A stretch of 64,000 nt of DNA, taken from NCBI GenBank assembly GCA_026126105.1, contig JAHCJV010000017.1, positions 1 through 64,000 on the forward strand, read 5' to 3'. The DNA is from Enhydrobacter sp. Its GTDB lineage: Bacteria > Pseudomonadota > Alphaproteobacteria > Reyranellales > Reyranellaceae. The notes below the pieces were generated by a model. It was not told the origin of the DNA. It did not search any database and was given only the letters and a program-made list of their open reading frames with translations. A program made the translations under genes and the position numbers. Positions within the stretch are counted from its first letter, which is position 1. Each line of letters opens with the position of its first letter. Below, piece by piece: positions 1 to 8,417 of this stretch.

Positions 1-356
1 ACGGGCTCGAGATAATCCTGGGCACAGAGGCAGGGGCGGACGGGCGTGACCTCGGCGCGTTTGTCGCTCTGGCCCCAGGGCACGCGCCGCTCGATCTCCT
101 CACCCGCAAGGGTCTTCGTCCAGACGATGAAGCCTGCCTTGCTGGGCGGCAGCCCCGTCGCGCGCACCTCGTCCTCGATGCCCTGCTGATGGAAGATCTC
201 CATCGTGCGGGCATTGATGCCGCGTGCCTTGGGATGGATGGCCGTTCCCGGATGGCGCTCGACCAGCAGCGACTTGATGCCGAGTCGCGAGAGCAGCAAG
301 GACGCGGTGAGGCCGACCGGGCCGCCGCCGACGATCAGGACGGGGACTTCGAGCAT
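1..356 (-). CDS. FAD-dependent aromatic monooxygenase, N-terminal fragment
   Basis: The gene starts at 356 and runs off the window edge, leaving 118 residues. A Rossmann FAD-binding glycine motif (GGGPVG, residues 10-15) follows the first strand, and a VERH turn ends the second strand, where the acidic residue binds ribose. The next segment, HPKARGINARTMEIF, is typical of the PheA/TfdB group of flavin hydroxylases that act on phenols and other aromatics using NAD(P)H and oxygen. It lies 31 bases downstream of the XRE-cupin regulator on the same strand, so the two may be co-transcribed. The substrate cannot be told because the middle and C-terminal domains are missing. Confidence 0.85.
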   Translation of the reverse strand, partial: MLEVPVLIVGGGPVGLTASLLLSRLGIKSLLVERHPGTAIHPKARGINARTMEIFHQQGIEDEVRATGLPPSKAGFIVWTKTLAGEEIERRVPWGQSDKRAEVTPVRPCLCAQDYLEP

Positions 357-387
357 GGCGCAAGCGTCGGCCGTACGGATCGGTAAG

Positions 388-1023
388 TCAAGTCGCGGTT
401 TGCCGGAGCGGGGTGGAAACCAGCAGGAAGCGAGCCGGCATGCCGCTATGCGACGTGAAGGCGTGCGGTGTATCGCCGGGAAAGAGTGCACTCTCGCCGG
501 CTTCCAGACGGCGGGGGCGCTTGCCCTTGAAATGGATGGTGAGCGAGCCCTCGAGGACGTAGCAGAACTTGGTGAAGGCGTGGCTGAGATAGCCGCCGCC
601 CTCCTGCACGGTCCTGTGCTCGGTCGTCATCACGAACGTCCGGAGCCGGGGCGACAGCGGGTTGCTGGGGTGCAGCGACTTCACGCTGCGGCGCCCGAGC
701 TTCACCTCGAGCGTATCTCGAGAGGAGAAAGACGCGCTGCGTCCGGCTGGCCGGTCGGCGATGACCGTGTCGGGGAGCACGGTCGACCAAGGCACGGCAT
801 AGCCCGCAACGATCTTGCACAGGACGGCGATCGTCGGCGCCATCTTGTTGTGCTCGATGCGGGAGAGGGTGGGGCGCGGAACACCCGTGACCTCGCTCGC
901 CTCGCCGAGCGACAGCTCCCGCATCTCGCGTAATCCGCGTAGTTTTTCACCGAGCTTGCCAGTCAGGTCGAGTTGATCGGTCGTGCGCTTCCAACCCGCG
1001 CGGGAAGACGATGTGCCGCTCAT
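388..1023 (-). CDS. XRE-family transcriptional regulator with C-terminal cupin domain
   Basis: This 211-residue protein has an N-terminal helix-turn-helix of the XRE/Cro type (about residues 28-84, with the recognition helix around VPRPTLSRIE) and a C-terminal cupin barrel (about 125-208, with GGYLSHAF and GDTPHAF segments). This is the usual HTH-cupin regulator layout, where the cupin senses a small ligand. It precedes the flavin monooxygenase on the same strand and is a reasonable candidate to control that catabolic gene. The ligand is unknown. The ATG at 1023 gives a normal family length. Confidence 0.85.
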   Translation of the reverse strand: MSGTSSSRAGWKRTTDQLDLTGKLGEKLRGLREMRELSLGEASEVTGVPRPTLSRIEHNKMAPTIAVLCKIVAGYAVPWSTVLPDTVIADRPAGRSASFSSRDTLEVKLGRRSVKSLHPSNPLSPRLRTFVMTTEHRTVQEGGGYLSHAFTKFCYVLEGSLTIHFKGKRPRRLEAGESALFPGDTPHAFTSHSGMPARFLLVSTPLRQTAT

Positions 1024-1170
1024 GAGCCGCCCTGCTTGCGCATTTCCTTCCCGCGTTCCGAACCCGGATACGAAGCTTTCGCAGAATTGCGCCGCATCGC
1101 CATTGCCCCACTCGGCCCTATGCGCTCGTATTGCAAGCGAGTTGGCCGACCGGGATGTGGAAGAAACAGA

Positions 1171-2703
1171 TCATGATGCCTTGCAGTCGAGCGTGACCTT
1201 GCGCGGGGCGATCGTCGGCAAGGCCGGCTCGGGAGTGGGCATCGGCCGCGGCCACGACTTGTCGGCGAGATGCTTCTCGATCAACGGAATTAGGGCATTG
1301 AACGTGATCCAGCCGCGCATCCGCGTGCCGGCGTAACTGGTGTGGACCGCGTCGAGGAAAAGGTCGGGGTCGAAGGGGAGTTGCCCCGCGATGTCGATGA
1401 AGGTGAGGCCGTGAGTCGCTGCGTACTTGGCGAACAGCCGATTCTCAAATTTGGCCAGCCGCTCGAGGTCGCGGTAGCGGTAGGGATAGTTCGAGACGTT
1501 GAGCTGCTCGATGATGTAGCGATGGCGGATCGGATCGAGCACCAGCCCATCCTTGACCATCCAGGCGAAGGAGCTCAGCGCGAAGTCGCTGCCGATGGTT
1601 GCCAGGTCGGCGCGGATTGCATCGAGGTCGTGCTGGATGACGTTCAGGCTGACCGGCAGGTTGGGATAGGCGAGGTCGGGGTTCTGCTCGTCGAGTCCGG
1701 CAGGCCAAACGACCTTGTAGTCAGGCTTTGGCCATTCCTTGCCGTCCATGTCCGATGCCGCCAAGCCGATCGCCGCCTGCACCCGGCCCAGCAGCGCCGA
1801 CCATCGCGACGCTTCGCGCAGCCACTCGGGCGAGACGCTGGCGCCGCTACCGGGCGGGCGCACGGCTTTGCCTTCGGGAACCTTCTCGACAATCGAGTCG
1901 GGCCGGAACTGATTTCCGCCCTCGTAGTAGACGACAAGGTCGGGGTGCAGCGGCAAGACTTCGGTTTTCACGATCGCAGCGATATCGGTCGAGACGTTGC
2001 TCTCGCGCGCCGAGTTCAACACCTCGAAGCGCACATCGAGCTTCTTGGCCTGCGCCCACAGGTTCAGCCAGTAGCCGACGAATTCCGGATAGGAGTACGG
2101 CACGAAGTGCCCTTCGATGACGGTCGAGGAGCCGACGAAGACGATTCGGATAGTCCTCGGTCCGCGCGGCACCTCGATCGGCGGTCCGCGCCAGCCCATC
2201 TGGTTGGTCACCAGCCGGTCGGGAAAGGTGCTGTTCGCCGGGAAACGATAGGGCGGTGTGGGCTGACCGTCCGGCGGGTCGTAGAGGTAGAGCTGGCCGG
2301 GGGCAAGCTTGAGGAAGCGGTGTTTGCAGGGATCTCCGGCAAAGACACTGTTCCAGGCCTTAAAGGCATCGAAGGGCTGGAACTCGTTGTTGACGGGATG
2401 CCGCTTCATCTCGTCGAAGATCTTCTGCCATTCCTCCGGCGGCTTGCCGCGGTTGGGAAGGGGCGGCGGATCCTTCGCGAACCAGGCTGGGTCGACGCCC
2501 GGCGCGAGCGGGATCTGCTCGAGCTGGCCTGGCTTGACGCTCGCGGTTTCCACCGGATCGGGCAGGGGAAAGGCGAACAGCGGCTGCCCATTCAGGACGC
2601 GGACGACCCCTTCGGCGAAGGCGAAGCTGATCACCAGAGACACCACGATCAGAAGCGTGTCCGCAAGCGGGGAGGAGCGGCGATTTCCAGGGGTCGTGGC
2701 CAT
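1171..2703 (-). CDS. Membrane-anchored SGNH/GDSL-like hydrolase domain protein
   Basis: The start at 2703 gives 510 residues with a short basic N-terminus and one hydrophobic segment (about residues 15-36), so the protein is probably anchored in the inner membrane facing the periplasm. An SGNH-like block I occurs at 191-193 (VFVGSSTV, with GSS instead of GDS). A DAVH segment near the C-terminus fits the Asp-x-x-His of block V. Proteins of this type are often acyl-esterases or O-acetyltransferase partners acting on surface glycans, but no substrate can be inferred. The frame stays open upstream to 2865, but that extension would overlap the divergent gene at 2765 and would lose the clean anchor. 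It is divergent from the VWA-like gene, with 61 bases between the starts. Confidence 0.7.
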   Translation of the reverse strand: MATTPGNRRSSPLADTLLIVVSLVISFAFAEGVVRVLNGQPLFAFPLPDPVETASVKPGQLEQIPLAPGVDPAWFAKDPPPLPNRGKPPEEWQKIFDEMKRHPVNNEFQPFDAFKAWNSVFAGDPCKHRFLKLAPGQLYLYDPPDGQPTPPYRFPANSTFPDRLVTNQMGWRGPPIEVPRGPRTIRIVFVGSSTVIEGHFVPYSYPEFVGYWLNLWAQAKKLDVRFEVLNSARESNVSTDIAAIVKTEVLPLHPDLVVYYEGGNQFRPDSIVEKVPEGKAVRPPGSGASVSPEWLREASRWSALLGRVQAAIGLAASDMDGKEWPKPDYKVVWPAGLDEQNPDLAYPNLPVSLNVIQHDLDAIRADLATIGSDFALSSFAWMVKDGLVLDPIRHRYIIEQLNVSNYPYRYRDLERLAKFENRLFAKYAATHGLTFIDIAGQLPFDPDLFLDAVHTSYAGTRMRGWITFNALIPLIEKHLADKSWPRPMPTPEPALPTIAPRKVTLDCKAS

Positions 2704-2764
2704 GCGGCCGGCCTTATACCCGAGCCGATTGCGCCGGCAAAGAATGCAGCCCATATCGTCGACC

Positions 2765-3445
2765 ATGAACCGTGCGGTCACTACCACAGCCGATGCCTTC
2801 GTCGAGCAGGTCGGTCGCTTGCCGGCGAGGCCCTCCGGCACGCGGGGCCGGCTGCTGTTCGCCATGGATGCGACAGCCAGCCGCGAGCCTACGTGGGATC
2901 ATGCCTGCAGCATCCAAGGCGAGATGTTCGTGGCTGCGGACACCTTGGGCGGACTGGACGTTCGGCTCGGATTCTTTCGTGGTTTCGACGAATTCAAGGT
3001 GAGCCGATGGACGTCCGATGGCCGGGAGCTCGCGCGGCTGATGAGCGCGGTGCGCTGTCTGGCTGGTCGCACGCAGATCGTCCGGCTGCTGCGTTACGCC
3101 GGGGAGCAACGGCGGGAGAGCCGGGTCGACGCCATGGTCTTTGTCGGCGACTGCTGCGAAGAGGATATTGATCAGATCGGCCACGAGGCGGGCCAACTCG
3201 GGCTCCTCGGCCTTCCGGTCTTCGTGTTTCAGGAAGGCAACGATCGCACCGCCTCGCGGCTGTTCCCGCAGATCGCCAAGCTGACCCGCGGCGCTTATTG
3301 CAAGTTCGACCGCAACAGTCCCGATGAGCTCAAGAAGCTCCTCGGTGCCGTTGCCGCCTACGCCGCCGGCGGCCGCGAGGCGCTTCTGAAGTACGGTAGA
3401 GAGAAGGGCGGCGCAGCCGCTCGGCTGACGCACCAGCTGAGATGA
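2765..3445 (+). CDS. VWA-like domain protein
   Basis: The protein has 226 residues. An early strand ending in AMDATAS gives a DxTxS motif, a variant of the MIDAS DxSxS metal site of von Willebrand factor A domains. Later strands (AMVFVGD and FVFQEGN) fit the Rossmann-like VWA core. There is no signal peptide or membrane segment, so it is likely cytoplasmic. The role is unknown. Its stop lies one base from the convergent SDR gene end at 3447. I placed the start at the ATG at 2765; further in-frame codons upstream would overlap the divergent SGNH gene. Confidence 0.7.
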   Translation: MNRAVTTTADAFVEQVGRLPARPSGTRGRLLFAMDATASREPTWDHACSIQGEMFVAADTLGGLDVRLGFFRGFDEFKVSRWTSDGRELARLMSAVRCLAGRTQIVRLLRYAGEQRRESRVDAMVFVGDCCEEDIDQIGHEAGQLGLLGLPVFVFQEGNDRTASRLFPQIAKLTRGAYCKFDRNSPDELKKLLGAVAAYAAGGREALLKYGREKGGAAARLTHQLR

Positions 3446-3446
3446 T

Positions 3447-4199
3447 TCACGCTCCCAGTAGCCGTGCCGTCCAACGGCCCGGCAGAACGGTGCCCAGCCA
3501 CACGGCAGCCTTCGTGCCGATGGGAAACGCGATTCGGGGCTTATTTCGTGCGAGGCCGTTGCGAATTATCGCGGAGGCGCGCGCGGCAGACATCAGGAAC
3601 GGCATCGGGAACGGAGCGCTGGCCGTCAGGCGGCTGACCACGAAGCCAGGGCAAATCACGCTAACGCCGATGCCGTTCTTCCTAAGCACATAGCGCAGGC
3701 TCTCGCCCCACACCCGGATGGCCGCCTTGCTGGCGTTGTAGGAGGCGGAATAAGGCAGGCCGATGAAGCCCGCCAGCGACGACACTACGGCGATCTGGCC
3801 GCGTCCCCGCGCCATCATGCGGCCGACTAGAGGCTCGACTGTATTGAACACACCGTCGACGTTGACCGCGAATGTCTGACGGATGATCGAGAAATCGTCG
3901 ATCGAGGAGTTGTCCTTGTCGATCGAGATTCCTGCGTTCGCGATCAGAAGGTCGACCGGATGCAATTCGTCGAATTGCGTCAGCCAAGCGGCGAGTGCCT
4001 CCTTGTCGACGACATCGATCTGTCCCGTGTCGACCGTGGCGCCCCTTGCCCGGCATGCGTCCGCGACGGCCTGCAGGCGCTCTGAATCGCGGCCGCTCAG
4101 CGCGAGTGCTATTCCGGGAGCGGCGTAGTCGAGGGCCAGAGCCTCGCCGATGCCGCTAGAGGCACCGGTGATGACGATGCTCGCGAAAGATTTTGTCAT
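3447..4199 (-). CDS. SDR-family NAD(P)-dependent oxidoreductase
   Basis: A 250-residue classical short-chain dehydrogenase. It shows the cofactor motif TGASSGIG near the N-terminus, the NAG segment (IANAGIS) and the YNASK catalytic motif, preceded by the SS of the active-site serine strand. All catalytic residues are present, so it should be active as an NAD(P)H-dependent carbonyl reductase or alcohol dehydrogenase. The substrate is unknown. Its start is 48 bases from the divergent yicC start, so the two share a short promoter region. Confidence 0.9.
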   Translation of the reverse strand: MTKSFASIVITGASSGIGEALALDYAAPGIALALSGRDSERLQAVADACRARGATVDTGQIDVVDKEALAAWLTQFDELHPVDLLIANAGISIDKDNSSIDDFSIIRQTFAVNVDGVFNTVEPLVGRMMARGRGQIAVVSSLAGFIGLPYSASYNASKAAIRVWGESLRYVLRKNGIGVSVICPGFVVSRLTASAPFPMPFLMSAARASAIIRNGLARNKPRIAFPIGTKAAVWLGTVLPGRWTARLLGA

Positions 4200-4247
4200 G
4201 GGATAATACTACCGCCTTGATGAAGCGCTGCCAGTGGAGTGGATCGG

Positions 4248-5144
4248 TTGATTGCCAGCATGACGGGATACGCCCGGGCTCAAGGAGCGGATGAACGCAG
4301 ACGCTGGGTTTGGGAGGCACGCAGCGTCAATGGACGCAATCTGGAGGTCCGCTGCCGGGTGCCGCAGGGTTTCGAGCGACTGGAGAATCCGGCGCGCACG
4401 GCGGCCGGCGCCAAGCTGAAGCGCGGCAACGTCGCGCTCTCGCTGACGATCAGCAGCGAACGCTCATCCAAGCCTCTGCGAGTCAACCGCGCGCTGCTCG
4501 CCGAGCTCGGTATACTGGTTGAGGAAGTGCGCAAGAGCACCGGAGCCGCGGCCCCGGCGGCCGACGGGCTGCTGCGTGTGCGTGGTGTTATCGAGGAAGA
4601 CGACGAGGGCGACGAGAGCGAGGAGGCGCTGGCTGCTCTCGACAAGGCCCTTGTGCGCTCGCTCGACGAGGTGCTGCGCGCGCTGGCAGATTCGCGCGCG
4701 GGTGAGGGCAAGGCGCTAGCTGGCGTGATCACCGGCCATGTGGATGAGATCGAGGGCTTCTGCCTGCGCGCCGCGGAGCGCGCCGTGGCGCAGATCGGTG
4801 TCGTCCGCTCGAAGTTCGAGAGTCAGCTCGCCGAACTCCTGCAACGCGCACCGCCCTTGTCCGAAGAACGCTTCGCCCAGGAAGTGGCGCTGCTGGTCGG
4901 CAAGGCAGACGTACGCGAGGAACTCGACCGGCTCACGGCCCACATCGCACAGGCGCGCAACCTGCTGAAGGAGGCGCGGCCGGACAATCCGGTCGGCCGC
5001 AAGTTCGATTTCCTGTGCCAGGAGTTCAACCGCGAGGCCAACACGCTTTGCTCGAAATCGGCCGATATCGAGTTGACGCGTATTGGCATCGACCTGAAGG
5101 GCGCGATCGAACGCATGCGCGAGCAGGTCCAGAATGTCGAATGA
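4248..5144 (+). CDS. yicC: YicC-family endoribonuclease-like protein
   Basis: The protein is about 298 residues and carries the family hallmark SMTGYARA at the N-terminus and the conserved C-terminal block around FLCQEFNREANTL and KSADIELT. YicC proteins are implicated in RNA turnover in Escherichia coli and are commonly linked to gmk, as here. I chose the TTG at 4248 (giving MIASMTGYARA) because a GGAG sits about eight bases upstream and this matches the family N-terminus; a GTG at 4239 is the alternative. The gene overlaps the start of gmk by 11 bases, so the pair is surely one operon. Confidence 0.9.
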   Translation: MIASMTGYARAQGADERRRWVWEARSVNGRNLEVRCRVPQGFERLENPARTAAGAKLKRGNVALSLTISSERSSKPLRVNRALLAELGILVEEVRKSTGAAAPAADGLLRVRGVIEEDDEGDESEEALAALDKALVRSLDEVLRALADSRAGEGKALAGVITGHVDEIEGFCLRAAERAVAQIGVVRSKFESQLAELLQRAPPLSEERFAQEVALLVGKADVREELDRLTAHIAQARNLLKEARPDNPVGRKFDFLCQEFNREANTLCSKSADIELTRIGIDLKGAIERMREQVQNVE

Positions 5145-5784
5145 GGCAGAGACGCCGGAGATTCATCGGCGCGGGCTGATGCTGGTGCTGTCGTCGCCGT
5201 CCGGTGCGGGCAAGACCACCTTGTCGCGTCAGCTGCTCGACAACGACAAGAAGATCCAGCTTAGCGTCTCCTGCACCACGCGAGCGCGCCGGCCCAGCGA
5301 GAAGGACGGGGTCGATTACAGCTTCGTTGATGCCGTGACCTTCCGCGGAATGATCGAGCGCGGCGAGTTCCTCGAACACGCCAGGGTATTCGATCATTAC
5401 TATGGCACGCCGCGCGCGCCGGTCGTCGCAGCGCTGGAAAGTGGCCGCGACGTTCTGTTCGATATCGACTGGCAAGGCACGCAACAGCTCAAGGAGCAGG
5501 GCCGAGACGACCTGGTGACGGTCTTCATCCTGCCGCCTTCGACACGAGATCTTGAACGCCGCCTGATCACGCGGGCCCAGGATTCCCCGGACATCGTCGC
5601 CAAGCGCATGGCCAAGGCGGCCGACGAGATGAGCCACTGGGCCGAGTACGACTACGCGATCATCAATCGCGACATTGCCACGAGCCTGATCGAGCTGAAG
5701 TCGATTCTGACCGCCGAGCGGCTGAAGCGCGAGCGTCAGCTCGGCCTGTCAGCCTTCGTGAAGGCGTTGCGCGAGGGCCGCTGA
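5134..5784 (+). CDS. gmk: Guanylate kinase
   Basis: A 216-residue nucleotide kinase that converts GMP and ATP to GDP and ADP in purine salvage and synthesis. It shows the P-loop SSPSGAGKTTL near the N-terminus, the GMP-binding segment SCTTRARRPSEKDGVDY and the later DIDWQGTQQL strand. All core motifs are intact and the length is normal. It is translationally coupled to yicC. Its 3' end overlaps the convergent acyltransferase gene by about 36 bases, so there is no room for a terminator between them. Confidence 0.97.
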   Translation: MSNEAETPEIHRRGLMLVLSSPSGAGKTTLSRQLLDNDKKIQLSVSCTTRARRPSEKDGVDYSFVDAVTFRGMIERGEFLEHARVFDHYYGTPRAPVVAALESGRDVLFDIDWQGTQQLKEQGRDDLVTVFILPPSTRDLERRLITRAQDSPDIVAKRMAKAADEMSHWAEYDYAIINRDIATSLIELKSILTAERLKRERQLGLSAFVKALREGR

Positions 5785-6564
5785 TGCAGGCTGGCCAATG
5801 CCGGTCTGACCCTGCGAGCGCAGAACGAGCTGTGACGGTGTGTAGGGGCGGCCGGAGAATTCCGCGATCAACCGATCACTGCTCTCTTCGATGGTGTCCT
5901 CGAGTCGGCGCATGAACGCCTGCTTGTCGAGACCGGTCGGAATCGGCGGCAGGAACTCGATCGCGGCGCGGCCGGATCTCTTGCGCCAGTCCCGGCGATT
6001 CCACAGCAGGCCAATCGAGGTCGCCACCGGCGTCACCGGCAGATCGAGATCGCGCGACATGTAGTAGATTCCCGAGCGATAGCGCTCGCGCTCGCCCGGC
6101 GCCATCAGGTTGCCTTCGGGATAGATCGCAATGTGGCGGCCGCTGTCGTAGGCGCGCTTGGCAAACTGAGCGAGGTTCTCGCGCTCCTTGCCGCCGCCGC
6201 AGGTGTCGACCCGGATCATTTGTAGCCGGTAGAGGATCGTACCGATCAGGGGGATGCGGAACAGCTCCTGCATGGCGACGAAGGCGATACCAGGAATGAG
6301 GGCCGCAAGCAGGACGCCATCTACCTCGGCGTGATGCTTGTTGGCCAGTAGAACGGGGCCCATTTTCGGGAGGAGTTCGCGCCCGCGCACCTCGATCCTC
6401 ATGCCGCCGATCCAGCGCATACCCCAAACGACCGCTTGTGCCCACCGATGCAACAGGCCGCGCAGGAGCGCCGGTGTTGGGATCGGCGCCATTACGATGC
6501 CGATAAACGCCGCCAGCATGGTGAGGCTGTAGAAGTAGAGGTTGAACGCGAGGGAGCGGATCAT
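5749..6564 (-). CDS. plsC: 1-acyl-sn-glycerol-3-phosphate acyltransferase
   Basis: A PlsC-type acyltransferase of about 271 residues. It has an N-terminal hydrophobic segment that anchors it in the inner membrane, the HxxxxD catalytic motif (HHAEVD) and the YPEGN block that binds the phosphate of the acyl acceptor (usually FPEGTR). It should acylate lysophosphatidic acid in phospholipid synthesis. It follows rsmA on the minus strand with almost no gap. A GTG at 6585 directly after the rsmA stop is an alternative start; I prefer the ATG at 6564 because it gives the usual membrane-anchor N-terminus. The region between them contains the short dyad GTGAG-TG-CTCAC. Confidence 0.88.
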   Translation of the reverse strand: MIRSLAFNLYFYSLTMLAAFIGIVMAPIPTPALLRGLLHRWAQAVVWGMRWIGGMRIEVRGRELLPKMGPVLLANKHHAEVDGVLLAALIPGIAFVAMQELFRIPLIGTILYRLQMIRVDTCGGGKERENLAQFAKRAYDSGRHIAIYPEGNLMAPGERERYRSGIYYMSRDLDLPVTPVATSIGLLWNRRDWRKRSGRAAIEFLPPIPTGLDKQAFMRRLEDTIEESSDRLIAEFSGRPYTPSQLVLRSQGQTGIGQPASAALAQRLHEG

Positions 6565-6585
6565 GGTGAGTATAATAGTGAGCAC

Positions 6586-7419
6586 TCACTCACTTGTCAA
6601 TGCCCTGGCGAGGCGGACGAATTCGGCGACGCCCAGCTCTTCAGCGCGGGCGGTGGGCGAAAGGCCCAGTCCTTTCAGCATAGACGTCGGGTCGCGGAAC
6701 AGCCCCGAGAGGGATCCCCTTAGCATCTTGCGCCGCTGACCGAAGGCGGCGGCGGTTACCCGCTCCAGCGGTGCAAGGACGGGCAGGCGGTCGACGGGGG
6801 GTCGCGGCGTCAACTGCGCAACCGAAGAAATGACCTTGGGCGGCGGCACAAACGCGGAGGGCGGGATGTCGAACAGCCGCCGGACCTCGCAGACGTGCTG
6901 GGTCAGCACCGAGAGCCGGCCATAATCCTTGGTTCGGGGCAAGGCGACGATTCGGTCGACCACTTCCTTCTGGAACATTAGCACCATGCCGGCGAACGAA
7001 TCGGCGGCGTGCAGCCAGCGTACCAGCAGGGCGGTCGAGATGTTGTACGGCAGGTTGGCGACGATACGGCGTGGAGCGGGACCGAGGCTGGCGGTATCGA
7101 TCGAGAGCGCATCGGCTTCAATGACTTCGAGGCGGCCTTCGGCGGCCGCCTGCAACTCCGCCAGAGCGCTGAGCGCACGGGGGTCGACTTCGATTGCCAC
7201 CACCCGTGCTGCTCCTTCGAGCAAGAGCGCGCGCGTCAGCCCACCGGGGCCGGGGCCGATCTCTATGGTGGTGCCGTGGTCAAGCGGCGCCGCGGCGCGC
7301 GCGATACGGCGGGTAAGGTTGATGTCGAGCAGGAAGTGCTGGCCGAAACGTTTGCGTGCATCGAGCTCGTGTCTGGCGATGGTCTCGCGCAGCGACGGCA
7401 AGGCCGCCACGCCATTCAT
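6586..7419 (-). CDS. rsmA: 16S rRNA dimethyladenosine transferase RsmA (KsgA)
   Basis: A 277-residue S-adenosylmethionine-dependent enzyme that dimethylates two adjacent adenines near the 3' end of 16S rRNA during small-subunit assembly. It shows KRFGQHFL near the N-terminus, the SAM motif EIGPGPGGLT and the catalytic NLPYNIS block. It lies two bases after pdxA, in the conserved surA-pdxA-rsmA order. The length is normal and nothing looks unusual. Confidence 0.96.
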   Translation of the reverse strand: MNGVAALPSLRETIARHELDARKRFGQHFLLDINLTRRIARAAAPLDHGTTIEIGPGPGGLTRALLLEGAARVVAIEVDPRALSALAELQAAAEGRLEVIEADALSIDTASLGPAPRRIVANLPYNISTALLVRWLHAADSFAGMVLMFQKEVVDRIVALPRTKDYGRLSVLTQHVCEVRRLFDIPPSAFVPPPKVISSVAQLTPRPPVDRLPVLAPLERVTAAAFGQRRKMLRGSLSGLFRDPTSMLKGLGLSPTARAEELGVAEFVRLARALTSE

Positions 7420-7421
7420 CC

Positions 7422-8417
7422 TCAGCTCCCGCGGCGACGAGCCATGTCGTCGGCCATGGCGAGAGCGGCGATCAGGCTGGTCGGGTCAGCGCGGCCGGTG
7501 CCGGCGATGTCGAGCGCGGTGCCGTGGTCGGGCGACGTGCGCACGAATGGCAGTCCGAGCGTGACGTTGACGCCGCCGGAGAAGTCGATCGTCTTGATCG
7601 GGATCAGCGCCTGGTCGTGATACATGCAGAGCGCTGCATCATAGGTCGCGCGCGCGGCGGGATGAAACAGCGTGTCCGCCGGGGCCGGACCGCGAACATC
7701 GATTCCGTCGGCACGCAACGCTTCGATGGCAGGCAGGATCACGCGCGTCTCCTCGCTGCCCATCGTGCCCTGCTCGCCGGCATGCGGATTGAGCGCGGCG
7801 ACCGCCAGGCGCGGCCGCGCGATGCCGAACAGGGACTTGAGGCCTGCGGCCGCGATCCGACCAGCGCGGACGATCACGGCCGGCTGCAGCGCTCGCACTG
7901 CGTCGGCGAGCGACAGGTGGATGGTGACCGGTACGACCCGCAGGGCGGGGCAGGCCAGCATCATTGCGACGTCGGTGCCGCCGGCAAGCTCGGCCAGGAA
8001 CTCGGTGTGGCCTGGATGCCTGAAGCCCGCATCCTGCAGTGTCTTCTTCTGGATCGGATTCGTTGCGAAGCCGGCGATCGTGCCGGCCTGTGCCATCTGT
8101 ACGGCGCGCTCGATGGCGGCCAGCGTGGCAGACGCATTGGCCGGATCGGGATGGCCGGGCCGGGACGGCACCTTGAGCTTCACCGAGAGGACGGGCAGTG
8201 CCGTCGGGAACAGTGAGGAAGCGTCGTGAGGTGATGAAATCTCCATCACGGGAATGTCCATGCCGAGCGCATCGGCGAGCGCCGCCAGCCGGGCCGGATC
8301 GTCGACCGCAAAGAACGGCCGTATGCGCTCGCGTGCCAGCCAGGCCTTTAGGGTGAGCTCGCCGCCAATACCGGCCGGCTCGCCCATGGTGACGGCGAGC
8401 GGCAGCAGCGCAGTCAT
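7422..8417 (-). CDS. pdxA: 4-hydroxythreonine-4-phosphate dehydrogenase
   Basis: A 331-residue PdxA, the NAD-dependent enzyme of the DXP-dependent pyridoxal phosphate pathway. It opens with TMGEPAGIG and carries the metal-binding histidines in the HPGHTEF and LNPHAGE segments and a third in MYHDQALIPIK. These are the family signatures. Its start overlaps the surA stop by four bases (ATGA coupling), and it sits two bases ahead of rsmA, so surA, pdxA and rsmA form one operon. Confidence 0.96.
   Translation of the reverse strand: MTALLPLAVTMGEPAGIGGELTLKAWLARERIRPFFAVDDPARLAALADALGMDIPVMEISSPHDASSLFPTALPVLSVKLKVPSRPGHPDPANASATLAAIERAVQMAQAGTIAGFATNPIQKKTLQDAGFRHPGHTEFLAELAGGTDVAMMLACPALRVVPVTIHLSLADAVRALQPAVIVRAGRIAAAGLKSLFGIARPRLAVAALNPHAGEQGTMGSEETRVILPAIEALRADGIDVRGPAPADTLFHPAARATYDAALCMYHDQALIPIKTIDFSGGVNVTLGLPFVRTSPDHGTALDIAGTGRADPTSLIAALAMADDMARRRGS

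Noticed and set aside
1342..3171. A 609-codon plus-strand frame across the SGNH gene.
   Set aside because: It is the antisense shadow of the minus-strand SGNH gene and has no signal, domain or ribosome-binding site.
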